A DNA stretch of 64,000 bases, from contig CANGFO010000002.1 in the NCBI GenBank assembly GCA_947453195.1, positions 62,001-126,000 of the forward strand, read 5' to 3'. Origin of the DNA: Flavobacteriaceae bacterium (lineage in GTDB: Bacteria > Bacteroidota > Bacteroidia > Flavobacteriales > Flavobacteriaceae). This document shows, in pieces, positions 42,455 to 54,700 of this stretch. The position numbers and the translations under genes are program-made. Numbering within the stretch: position 1 is the first letter of the stretch; the number at the start of each line of letters is the position of its first letter. The notes beneath the pieces are model-generated. The model saw nothing but the letters and a program-made list of their open reading frames with translations. It searched no databases and was not told where the DNA came from.

Positions 42455-44674
42455 ATGAAATACATCCTCAAAACTATTTTATTACTTACTTTTTCTATTG
42501 CCTTTTCGCAAAATAAATCTATTGATCTACGAGTAGAGGAGTTATTGAAAAAAATGACCTTGGAAGAAAAAATAGGGCAATTAAATCAATACACCGACGA
42601 TTGGAATATTACAGGACCATTAATTGTAAATCCAAATAAAGAAACCGATGTAAAATCGGGAATGCTTGGCTCTATGCTTAATGTAAATGGGGTAGAACGA
42701 ACTCGGAAATACCAAGAATTAGCGATGCAATCGCGGTTAAAAATTCCGTTGTTATTTGGTTTTGATGTCATACACGGATACAAAACTACCTTTCCGATTC
42801 CATTGGCAGAAGCCGCTTCTTGGGATTTATCGGCAATGGAACTTTCGGCACGAATTGCGGCTACTGAGGCTGCTGCAAGTGGAATTCATTGGACCTTTGC
42901 ACCGATGGTTGATATAGCGCGCGATCCACGTTGGGGACGCGTTATGGAAGGAGCAGGGGAAGACACTTATTTAGGAACTAAAATTGCCTATGCTCGAGTT
43001 AAAGGATTCCAAGGAAAATTAGGCGATTTGAATTCGGTTATGGCTTGCGCCAAACATTTCGCTGCCTATGGCGCAGCGGTTGGAGGAAGGGAATATAATT
43101 CGGTTGACTTGAGCGATCGAATGTTGTGGGAAGTATATTTGCCCCCTTTTAAAGCCGCTGTAGATGCTGGTGCAGCTACTTTTATGAACGCTTTTAATGA
43201 CATTAACGGAATTCCATCTACAGGGAATAAACACATTCAAAGAGATATTTTAAAAGGTAAATGGAATTTTAAAGGATTTGTAGTTTCCGATTGGGGATCT
43301 ATTGGTGAAATGTATACACATGGCTATTCTAAAGACGGAATCGAAGCTGCTTTTTCTGCCATCACCGCCGGTTCTGATATGGATATGGAAAGTAATACCT
43401 ATCGCAATACTTTGACACAATTAGTAAACAAAAAAAGAATTTCAGTTGCATTAATTGACGATGCGGTAAAGCGTATTCTTAGAAAGAAATTTGAATTAGG
43501 TTTGTTTGAAGATCCGTATCGCTTTTGCAATTCAGAGCGACAAAAAGCGGCAATTAACAATCCAGAACATACAAAAGCAGCAAGAGAAGTTGCTTCAAAA
43601 TGTGTGGTTTTATTAAAAAACGAAAAGAATATTTTACCCCTTTCTAAAGAAACTAAAACGATTGCCGTAATTGGACCAATGGTTAAGCCAAAAAGAATCA
43701 ACCATGGTTTTTGGGCAGTTAATTTAAAGGATGTTGATTCTACTTACATCGTCTCGCAATGGGAAGGCTTAGAAAATAAAGTTGGAAAAAACACCAAGTT
43801 GCTTTACGCAAAAGGATGCGATATTGAAGGTGATAGTAAAGCCGGTTTTCAGGAAGCAATTGACGTAGCCAACCAATCGGATGTAGTGCTATTGAGTATT
43901 GGTGAACGGTACAATATGAGTGGCGAAGCCAAGAGCAGAAGCAACATTCATTTACCTGGAATTCAAGAAGAATTAATTAAAGAATTACAAAAAACAGGGA
44001 AACCAATAGTGATTCTTATTAATGCGGGCCGTCCTTTAATTTTTAATTGGACTGCAGACAATATGCCCACAATAGTGTATACATGGTGGTTGGGATCGGA
44101 GGCAGGAAATGCCATTGCCGATGTGCTATTTGGTGATTATAATCCAAGCGCAAAATTACCCATGACTTTCCCAAGAGCAGAAGGTCAAATTCCTATTTAT
44201 TACAATCATTTCAATACGGGAAGGCCTTCTATTAATGAAGAAAAGTTGTATAAATCAAGTTATATTGATTTGCCAAATACGCCTAAATTTCCGTTTGGAT
44301 ATGGGTTGAGTTACACGACATTCAATTACTCTAATTTGAAATTATCGAAAACCAAAATGAAATCTAACGAAAAAATTGAGGTTTCATTGGATGTCACAAA
44401 TACCGGAAAATATGAGGGTGAAGAAATCGTTCAGTTGTATCTTCACGATAAATTTGCTTCTTTGATTCGACCAATTAAAGAACTAAAAGATTTTCAGAAA
44501 ATAAAATTAGCGGTTGGTGAAACCAAAACAATTACGTTTGTAATTGACAATGAAAAGCTATCATTTTACAATAACAAGTTGGAATTTACTTCAGAACCTG
44601 GAGATTTTGATTTAATGATTGGAGCGTCTTCGGAAGATATTCGATTAAAAAGTAGTTTTGAATTGGTGAAGTAA
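42455..44674 (+). CDS. bglX: GH3-family beta-glucosidase (BglX type)
   Basis: A 739-residue exported enzyme (signal peptide MKYILKTILLLTFSIAFSQ). It has the GH3 N-terminal barrel with KHFAAYGAAVGGREY and nucleophile Asp279 in VVSDWGS, then the GH3 C-terminal alpha/beta domain with probable acid/base Glu491 in MSGEAKSRS, and a fibronectin III-like C-terminus (EKIEVSLDVTNTGKYEGEEIVQLY). Hydrolyses the non-reducing ends of beta-glucosides in the periplasm. It is operonic with the GH30 gene. The length and motif order fit periplasmic BglX. Confidence 0.95.
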   Translation: MKYILKTILLLTFSIAFSQNKSIDLRVEELLKKMTLEEKIGQLNQYTDDWNITGPLIVNPNKETDVKSGMLGSMLNVNGVERTRKYQELAMQSRLKIPLLFGFDVIHGYKTTFPIPLAEAASWDLSAMELSARIAATEAAASGIHWTFAPMVDIARDPRWGRVMEGAGEDTYLGTKIAYARVKGFQGKLGDLNSVMACAKHFAAYGAAVGGREYNSVDLSDRMLWEVYLPPFKAAVDAGAATFMNAFNDINGIPSTGNKHIQRDILKGKWNFKGFVVSDWGSIGEMYTHGYSKDGIEAAFSAITAGSDMDMESNTYRNTLTQLVNKKRISVALIDDAVKRILRKKFELGLFEDPYRFCNSERQKAAINNPEHTKAAREVASKCVVLLKNEKNILPLSKETKTIAVIGPMVKPKRINHGFWAVNLKDVDSTYIVSQWEGLENKVGKNTKLLYAKGCDIEGDSKAGFQEAIDVANQSDVVLLSIGERYNMSGEAKSRSNIHLPGIQEELIKELQKTGKPIVILINAGRPLIFNWTADNMPTIVYTWWLGSEAGNAIADVLFGDYNPSAKLPMTFPRAEGQIPIYYNHFNTGRPSINEEKLYKSSYIDLPNTPKFPFGYGLSYTTFNYSNLKLSKTKMKSNEKIEVSLDVTNTGKYEGEEIVQLYLHDKFASLIRPIKELKDFQKIKLAVGETKTITFVIDNEKLSFYNNKLEFTSEPGDFDLMIGASSEDIRLKSSFELVK

Positions 44675-44692
44675 TACATAAAAAATAAGTAA

Positions 44693-44723
44693 TAAAAAAG
44701 GCTGTCATAAGACAGCCTTTTTT
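44693..44723. terminator. Bidirectional terminator between convergent operons
   Basis: AAAAAAGGCTGTC / GACAGCCTTTTTT, loop ATAA, perfect stem with A and T runs on both sides. Confidence 0.88.
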
Positions 44724-44738
44724 ATTTTGAATGAATAA

Positions 44739-45776
44739 TTATTGCATATCAAAAAATTTACTATTATCACCTCTTCGGTTCTTCTTGAATGGGTTAAAAT
44801 CAAATATGATATACATTTCAAAGGTATTGTATGGAGAACCTCCTACTTTCCTTCCCATTTCAAACGAATAATTTGCTCCGATTTGTATTTCTTCAATATA
44901 AATATTTAATGAAGTACCAAATTGATTAACGGAGAACCCATCATAATTATTAAAATGCTGATTTATTCCGAAGCCTACATTACCCATTATGGCTTCTTGG
45001 TACAAATCGACTCTTGATTTAGATCCTTGTTTTGAAAAGGTGTTGTATAAAAATAAATAAGAATAATAAGGCAAAAATCCTTGGTCGTATTTATTAATAT
45101 CAAACTGACCACCTACTTGCAAGGATACAAATAAATCTTTTAAGTTAGATTTATTGGTGTTAAATGAAGTTTCGGGTCTGTTGATGTGCTTTAAATTTGC
45201 ACCAATAATAATATGAGAATCTTCACCAAATATATCGTCTAATACATCGCCGGTATTGTAAAAACTTACACCGGCACCCACATCAAGAAAATTAACTTTG
45301 TTGTTGATTTTAATAGGGTCGTTAGACACTCCAGCTATAGAACCAGTTAATGCATTTAATTGATCTTCAAAAACTAAGGAGTTATAATCAAGCGCCGTAT
45401 TTCCATAACCTACAGAAACAGAAGGATTAAATACCCACTCCTCATTTAATTTAGTTTTATAGATGTAGTGTAAATTAGTAGAAGTGATCGAATACCCCAA
45501 AGAGTTAATTTGAAGTGTATTGACATCTAGCGCTAAGGAAAAATCATAGTTTTCAAAAAAATGATTTACATAAGCAAATTTATTATCTAACTTACTTCCT
45601 TGGTTAAAACCTTCGGTGCCATAAATTATACCTGCCTTTGAGGAATCTCCAAATCCATAAAAACTTGGATTCATTGATCCCATTACCTCGTTTTGATTTT
45701 TATAAATATAATCTTGACTAAAAACGGCAGTCGAAATTAATAATATCAATAGTAAAAAGCTGTTATTATTTTTCAT
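44739..45776 (-). CDS. sprF: PorP/SprF-family outer-membrane protein
   Basis: A 345-residue exported protein of the PorP/SprF type: signal peptide MKNNNSFLLLILLISTAVFSQ, the early NQNEVMGSMNPSFYGFGDSS stretch, alternating barrel strands (LNEEWVFNPSVSVGYGN, GGQFDINKYDQGFLPYYSYLF), and an end FNPFKKNRRG. In flavobacteria SprF is needed to secrete or attach SprB, a giant adhesin carrying a type B sorting domain. Here the gene ends the operon 6 bases after a giant type B protein, so it is probably that protein's dedicated secretion and attachment partner. Confidence 0.9.
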   Translation of the reverse strand: MKNNNSFLLLILLISTAVFSQDYIYKNQNEVMGSMNPSFYGFGDSSKAGIIYGTEGFNQGSKLDNKFAYVNHFFENYDFSLALDVNTLQINSLGYSITSTNLHYIYKTKLNEEWVFNPSVSVGYGNTALDYNSLVFEDQLNALTGSIAGVSNDPIKINNKVNFLDVGAGVSFYNTGDVLDDIFGEDSHIIIGANLKHINRPETSFNTNKSNLKDLFVSLQVGGQFDINKYDQGFLPYYSYLFLYNTFSKQGSKSRVDLYQEAIMGNVGFGINQHFNNYDGFSVNQFGTSLNIYIEEIQIGANYSFEMGRKVGGSPYNTFEMYIIFDFNPFKKNRRGDNSKFFDMQ

Positions 45777-45782
45777 ATTCTA

Positions 45783-48700
45783 TTATTTTACAAGTAAGAA
45801 TCTACCTTCTTTCTCAATTTTAATATCATTAATTGTGGTGGCCATAATATAATATCTGTAATCATTATTCATTGGCTCACTTTTCCCTTTTTCAATTCCA
45901 TTCCAACCCCAATCTGAAGTTAGTGCAGAAACCTCTGAAGCGAATTCATAAACTAAATTACCCCAATCATCATAGATATACATAGCAACATCTTTAAGTC
46001 CTAATAAAGATGGTCGGAATAAATCATTTATTCCATCATTGTTAGGAGTAAAAATAGTTGGCAACATCATGGTAGCTCCACTTCCAATTATTATTGTTTT
46101 AGTTACTTTTCTTGAACAACCAGATTGGTTATAAACCGTTAAAGTAATTTGATAAATTCCATCTGTGGTATAGGTATGGAATACCGTTTGGAAGTTTTCT
46201 CCATTAGCATTTGGCAATAAATCTGCTGGGTTATAGAATACTTTAAACGGAGTACTATCTCCAAAATCCCATACAATATGATCGTATTCTGCAGGGATGC
46301 TACTCATATTTACCAGGTTGGTAAATTGTACGCTTCCGTTAACAGAGAAGTAACCATAATTTTGGAAATTACTAGAAGTAAATGTAAAGTTAGGAGTAAT
46401 AATTGCCGTTGAAACCATTCTGCTTATCCAACAATTTTGTCCGTTTTTAACTTTAATAACGCCATTTGGTACCGTAGGATTATTTATTGATAATTCATAA
46501 ATACCATTTCCTAAATCTATAAATGGAACTAAAATGTTATTATAGTAGAAAGTTAAGTTTGTATCTAAACTATTTACTTTAATTCTAACTTTCCCTGGTA
46601 AATCTTGACATAAAGTACTATCCATAGTTATGTAATCAATAGACAACGAACTGTAGTCGTATATTGTAAATAAGTAAGGAGTAGAAGTACAGTTGTGACT
46701 GTCCTTAACCGTTAGATAATATAATCCTGCATGTAAATTACAAATATTGTAATAGTTGTTATTTGCAGGTAGTATCGTCTGTAAAGTTTGATTTGCAGGA
46801 TCTAAATACTGTAGAGTAAATGTGGTAAATATTCCACTTCCACCTGTAATATTAAAGTTAGCACATCCTAATACGTTATTACAGCTCACGTTTGTTGATG
46901 AGATTAACGAGATATTAATTGGAAGTGCTGGCAACACGGTATAAGTTACAGATGGAATAGGACATCCTATAGCATCAGTTCCTGTAAGGGTATATTGCCC
47001 AGCTTCAAGACCAGTAATTGTAGTTTGGTTTTGTTGGTATCCGTTAGGTCCAGACCAATGTATTGCGTATAATCCATTAAATGAAACTCCACCAACAATA
47101 GTTACTGATATGGCTCCATCGGTATTACTACTACAAGAAACATTGGTAACTACTTCATTTGTAATAAATATTGGAGTAGAAATTTTAATTACACCTGCTT
47201 TTACAATTGCACATGGCTGAGAAGTAATGGTATAGTTAAACACACCCGATTGTGTTGGTGTACCCGAAATAGTTACTTGACCATTTAAAAATACTGCGGT
47301 TACTCCCGATGGCAATCCGGTTGCGACAATATTTGTTGCACCAATTACATTATAAACAATTGGTTGGATAGGCGAGTTTAAGCCCGTTTGACACAATGTT
47401 TGATTATCGGTTCCTGCTGGAGAAATTAATACAATTCCAACAGAAGTATTAACATTAGAAATACTAATTGGCAATATACTATAACATCCTGTTGTAGTAA
47501 TTGAGAAATTATAAATTCCATTTACTTGAGGGCTTCCTTGAATAGAGTAAACTCCACCACCAAGAGAAGTAATAGTTAATCCTGCTGGTAAATTAGGGGG
47601 ATTTATTCCTGTTGCACCACCACCAATTGTAAATACAATTGGAACGATTGCCGAACTTTGACAAACCGATTGGGTTGCAACACCCGATCCCGAGTTTAGT
47701 GTAATTGTTGCAGCTGGATGGATATCAAATGTTACACTAAATGTTGCAGGCGCTCCACAACCACCTTGAGTTGTTATGATATAGTTTTGAGCTATACTTG
47801 TTGCAACAGTTGGTGTTCCCGAAATGGTAATTACACCACTTGTTAATACCATATTTATTCCTGCCGGTAATGCCGGAGACACGGTTATCGATGACACTCC
47901 TAATGAAGCTAATAAATTAATGGTATCGATAGGGGAGTTTTGACATCCAACTTGATTTGTGTTTCCTGATACGTAGGTTATAGATTGTAACGGATTCACA
48001 ATGATAGTTCCAGAAAGTGAATTTCCACATCCCGTAGCAGAAGAAATGGTGTAAGGGAACGTGCCACTTTGTGTTGGTGTACCAGAGATGATTCCGGTTG
48101 TTGCATTAAAAGTCACTCCATTTGGTAAAGAACCAGAAAGTACCATTGTTGCTGTTGCCGGATTAATACTGTATTGAATTGGAGTTGCAAATGAACTATT
48201 CATACAAACTGTAGGAGATGCATTTCCAGAAACTAAAGCTACAGTAGCTAAACCGTTTATAGTAATGCTTCCAGTTATTGTAGATTGACCACAAATACCA
48301 AATGATTGAACAGTATAGTTATACACTCCAGCATTTGCAGAAGCTCCTTGAATTATTAAAATATTAGAAGGGCTTATAGACCAGGTAATACCAGCTGGTT
48401 GTTGAGGTGTGAATGTTACTACACCACCAGTTGCACCTCCACCAAGATTAAACATAATTGGAACTATAGAAGCATTAGCACACACCGATTGATTAACCGG
48501 GGTAATAGCCGCTATGTTTCCATTTGCATTAACAGTAATTGTACCCGAAGTGTAAGTAGTATTACAACCATTGGTAGATCCAGTAGTATGAACTACATAA
48601 TTATACACTCCTGGAGAAGTTGGTATTCCAGATATAGTTAAAATATTAGCAGCAAAACTTTGAGTCAAACCTGCAGGTAAATTAGTAACAAATGCATTTG

Positions 48701-51700
48701 TTGATGATCCTCCAATTGTAAATAATATTGGGGCAATTGCATTATTTTCACATACCGTTTGTGAAACTACAGCTGCATTTAGAGGAACTACTGTACCAGT
48801 TTCTTGAATTTGAACAAAAGCAGTATTTAATGCTGGATTCACAGAAGAACTACACGAGTTTGAACTTGAATCTTGAACACTTAACAAGGTAATTGTAAAG
48901 TTGCCAAATACTGAAGTTGGAATTGAAACTGTTGCATTATTTCCACTAGATTGTGCACTTAAAACGAAAGTTCCATTTGGTCCAACAATTTGATAATTGA
49001 AAGTATAAGGAGCAATTCCATTCGCACCTGTAAATGTAATTATCGGTTGAGTTCCATTTTGACAAGCTACAAAATTAATTGGTCCAGTAATTGAAGCATT
49101 CGGACTTGGATTAACCGTCACTGTAAATGTTATTGGAGATCCAGAACAAGTAACACCTGAATTAGTATATATAGGAGTAACCGTAATTGTCGCCACGACT
49201 GGAGCAGATCCAATATTAATTGCTGTAAATGTTGGAATGTTATTTCCAGATCCATTAGCTATTAATCCGATACTTGGATTTGTGTTCGTCCAGGTATAAG
49301 TAGTTCCGGCTGGAGCAGTTGTTGAAGTAAGATTCAAGTTCACTACATCGCCGTTACAGAATACTTGTTGCGTAGGTTGATATACTTGTGGAGTTGGATT
49401 TACAGTAATAGTAAATACCATTGGCGTTCCAGTACAAGTAATGCCCGCATTAGTGAACTTTGGTGTAATCGTTATTGTCGCTACTAATGGAACGGTACCT
49501 GAGTTTACAGCATTAAATGCAGGAATTGATCCAGTTCCAGTAGCTGGTAATCCAATACTTGGAACAGAATTAGTCCAATCATAAGTAGTAACTCCTCCCG
49601 AGTTAATTGTAGTAAAGTTTACAGATGCCGTTGCGCTTCCATTACACAATACTTGTGACAACACTGTATTAACTTGTGCTTTTGGATTTACTGTAATCGT
49701 AAAAGTTTTAGGAGTACCGCTACAAGTAATTCCATTATTGGTATATGTTGGAGTTACTGTAATTGTAGAAACAATTGGAGCCGTTCCTGAGTTTGTTGCA
49801 ATAAATGAAGGAATAGTATTACCAGTTCCATTTATTGGTAAATTAATACTTGGATTACTATTAGTCCAAGTATAATTGGTAGTTCCTCCAACATTTAATG
49901 TATTAAAAATAATTGCTGTAGTTGCATCTCCATCACATAATACTTGCGGATTAGGCTGTACTACTTGTGCAGAAGGATTTACAGTAATTGTAAATGTTTT
50001 AGAAGGGCCTGTACAACTTACTCCAGAATACGTATAGGAAGGAGTAACCACAATTGTTGCAACAATTGGAAGAGGACCATTGTTGACTGTAGTAAACGGA
50101 GGAATACTAGTTCCTGAACCATTTGTTAATCCAATACTAGGATCAGAGTTAGTCCAAGAGTATGTAGTTATACCTCCACTATTAATGGTAGAAAGGTTTA
50201 TAGCTACCGAATCTCCACTACAATTAATAGATGAACTTATTGCATTTACTTGAGCAGTAGGATTTATTGAAATTGGGAAAGACATTGGGTTTCCAATACA
50301 ACTTAAACCTGCGTAGGTAAAAGTTGGAATCACATTAATAGAACCTATTGCAGGATTTGTTCCAGAATTTGTTGCTAAAAATGCAGGTATATAATCAATT
50401 CCCGATAAGCCTAATCCAATATTTGAATTAGAATTGGTCCAAGTATAATTTGTAACTCCACCAACATTATTAGTAGATAAAGTAATTGAATTTGTATTTA
50501 AACCATTACAAAATGCTTGAGGAGCAATTTGATTGGCTTGACCTGTAGGGTTAACAGTTATTGTAAATACAACCGGATTTCCTGTACAACTTACTCCAGC
50601 ATTAGTGTAGGTTGGAGTCACCGTAATTGTTGCCACTAATGGAACAGTTCCTGTATTTGTAGCTGTAAAGGTTGGAATATAATTTGTTAAACCGTGATCT
50701 GGTAATCCAATACTTGGAATGGTATTCGTCCATTCATAAGTTGTAATACCACTTGTATTAGTTGTACTAAATGGAATTGTAGCAATAGTATCTTGATTAC
50801 ATTTAACTAATGAAGCAATTGCATTTATTTGTGCTTTAGGATTCACAGTTATAGTAAATACTATAGGAGTTCCTAAACAGCTAATTCCAGCATTGGTAAA
50901 AGTTGGAGTAACCGTAATTGTTGCTACTACAGGAACTGGTCCCGAATTAGTTGCAACAAATGTTGGAATATTGCTTCCAGATCCACTTGGTAATCCAATA
51001 CTAGGAGCAGAGTTCGTCCATTGGTAGGTTGTAGATCCACCTGTATTTATTGAGCTAAGATTTACTACAGCCGCACTTCCATCACAGAATACGTAAGGAG
51101 TAGGTTGAATTACTTGCGCTTTTGGATTTACAGTGATAGTAAATGTAATTGGGTTTCCAGTACAGCTTACTCCCGCATTAGTATAAGTAGGAGTAACGGT
51201 AATTGTAGCCACTTGCACATTTGTTCCTGTATTTAAAGCAATAAACGGAAGAATATCTCCATTACCTTCTAACAATAAACCAATATTTGGATTATTATTT
51301 ACCCAATGATAAGTTGTTGTTCCTCCAGTATTATTTGTAGTGAAATTGACTAACGTAGTTGGGTTTAAATTACAAACTACTTGTGAACTCACTGTATTTA
51401 CTTGCGGGGATGGATTTACCGTAACTGTAAATGTTTTAGAATTACCGTTACAACTTAATCCTGCATAAGTGTAAGTTGGAGTTACCACTATAGTTCCAAC
51501 CACCGGGAAATTTCCTGGGTTTGATGCCATAAAGGTTGGAATGTTACTTCCGGTTCCACTTGGTAATCCAATACTTGGAGCCGAGTTTGTCCAAGAGTAA
51601 CTAGTAGTTCCAACTGTAGTTGGTGTTGTTAAGTTAATTGTAGCCATTGTTCCATTACAAAATACTTGGGCAGCTGGTTGATCCAATTCTGCGGCTGGAT

Positions 51701-54700
51701 TTATTGTTATGGTAAATGTTTTAGGAGCTCCTGTACAAGTGATACCAGCATAACTATAGCTTGGTGTTACTGTTATAGTTGCCACTAATGGAATTGTTCC
51801 CACATTTATAGCTTGGAAGGTAGGAATTGATCCTGTACCATTACCAAGCAATCCAATACTTGGATTATTATTAGTCCAAGTATACGTTGTAGTTCCCAAA
51901 GTATTAACTGTAGAGAAGTTAATTAATGAAGTGTTAATTCCATTACAGAAAACTTGATTTGCTGGTTGATCTACTTGTGCTGTTGGATTAACAGTAATCG
52001 TAAAGGTCATAGGTGCACCAGTACATGTAACACCTTCATTGGTATAAGTAGGGGTTACAATAATATTAGCAACTACAGGAATAGTTCCGTTATTTATTGC
52101 AATAAAAGATGGTATACTAGTTCCTGAATTACTTGCTAATCCAATACTTGGAGCAGAGTTAGTCCATGTATACGATGTAGAACCAACACTATTAAGTGTA
52201 GACAGATTAATTGTTATCGATTCACCATTACATTTTACAATTGATGCAATTGGATTTATTTGTGCCGATGGATTTACAGTAATTGTAAACGTCATTGGGT
52301 TTCCTGTACAACTTACACCAGAATTAGTATAAGTAGGGGTTACTGTAATCGTGGCACTAATAGGAATGGTTCCATTATTTATTGGAGTAAACGAGGGTAT
52401 AAATCCAAGTCCTGATCCAGCCAATCCAATATTTGGATTGCTGTTTTGCCAAGAATACGTTGTTGTTCCTCCTGTATTTGATGAAGTAAAGGAGATCATA
52501 TTAGTAGCGCTTCCATTACAAACCACTAGAGGATTCATTTGATCTACTTGAGGTGATGGATTTACAGTAATTGTAAATGTTTTAGACGGCCCTGAACAAC
52601 TTACCCCATTATACGTATAAACAGGAACTATATTTATATTAGCTACCTGTACAGTATTTCCTAAATTAGTAGCAATAAATGACGGAATGTTGTTACTAGT
52701 TCCACTAGCTAACAATCCAATACTTGGATTGTCATTTGTCCAAGAATAGGTAGTTGTTCCATTGGTATTATTTGAAGTAAATAATACAACAGCTGAAGCA
52801 CTTCCATTGCACAATACCTGTGAAGTAGGCTGATCAACTTGTGCCGATGGATTAACAGTAACCGTAAATGATTTTGGCGTACCTAAACAACTTACACCTA
52901 AATTAGTATAAATTGGAGTTATTACCATGTTCGCTACAACAGGCATAGTACCTGTATTATTAGCAACAAACGAAGGAATTATGCCATTTCCAGAAGCAGC
53001 CAATCCAATGGATGGATCAGAATTTGTCCAAGCATAAGTTGTAACACCTCCGGTATTAATTGTGGTAAGGTTAATGTTTGCATTACTTCCATTACAAAAT
53101 ACTTGAGGAGTTGGTTGATCCACTTCAGCCGATGGATTTATAGTAATGGTAAATGTTTTTGGTGAGCCCGAACAAGTTACACCATCATTTGTAATATTAG
53201 GAGTAACTGTTACTGTTGCAACAACAGGCGTAGTTCCTATATTAGTTGCATTGAAAGAAGGAATTGCTCCCGTTCCACTAGTTGGCGTCAAGCCAATATT
53301 TGAATTATTTATAGTCCAGTCATAAGTAGTTACTCCTCCACTATTTTGAGTAGTAAAGTTAATTAACGAGGTAGTACTTCCATTACAGAATACTTGCGGA
53401 GTTGGCTGATCTACTTGAGCAGATGGATTTACTGTAACCGTAAATGCCATAGGAGCACCAGTACAAGTTACCCCTGCATTAGAATAAGTAGGCGTAATAA
53501 TGATGTTAGCTACTACAGGAAGAGTTCCAGTATTAGTTGCTGTAAAAGTTGGAAGGTTGTTACTAGAACCGTTAGCAGGTAATCCAATACTTGGTTCAGA
53601 ATTGGTCCAGGCATAAGTTGTAATACCTCCAGTATTTAATGATGTAAGATTTATTACTGCCGAAGTACCATTACAAAATATTTGAGGAACCAGTTGGTTT
53701 ACCTGAGCCGATGGATTTACAGTAATTGTAAATGTCATTGGGTCACCATCACAACTTAATCCGGCATTAGTAAAAGTAGGGGTAACAATTATTGTTGCTA
53801 CCTGCGGAACTGTTCCGGTATTAATTGCTGTAAATGGAAGAATATTTCCTGTTCCATTTGGAGCTAATCCAATAGTTGTATTACTGTTTGTCCAAGAATA
53901 TGAAGTTGCACCTGCCGTATTTAAAGTAGTGAAGTTAACAAAAGCGTTAGATCCATTACAGAAAACTTGTGGGTTAGGTTGATTCACTTGTGGCACCGGA
54001 TTTACAGTAATTGTAAATGTAATTGGAGTACCAGTACAACTTAATCCTGCATTAGTATAGGTTGGAGTTACCGTTATTGTTGATACTAAAGGCGTAGTTC
54101 CAATATTAGTAGCAGTAAATGGTAATATATAATCCCCAGTTCCTGATGTAGGGAATAATCCAATATTTGGATTTGAATTAGTCCACGCATAAGTTGTAGT
54201 TCCACCAAAATTAGTTGAACTAAAGTTGATAATAGAACTTGTAGCACCTTTACATAAAACTTGAGAAGCAATAGAGTTTATTTGTGCCGATGGGTTTACA
54301 GTAATTGTAAATGTAGTTGCAGCACTTGTGCAAGTCACACTAGAATTAGTGAATGTTGGAGTTACCGTTATCAAAGCCGTTACGGGTGAAGACCCTAAAT
54401 TTGTTGCAACAAATGGAGGAATAACTCCAGCTGAAGAAGCCGCAATTCCTATACTAGGATCTGTATTTGTCCAATTATAACTATTAATTCCACCTGTATT
54501 AATGGAAGATAGATTTATTATTGCTTGATTTCCATTACAGAATACTTGTGCATTTGGCTGATTAACCTGAGCCGATGGATTTACTGAAATTGTAAATGTC
54601 ATTGGTGTGCCTAAACAATTTACACCTGCATTTGTATAAGTTGGCGTTACAGTTATTGTAGCCACTTTAGGTGTATTACCTGAATTAGTAGCAATAAATG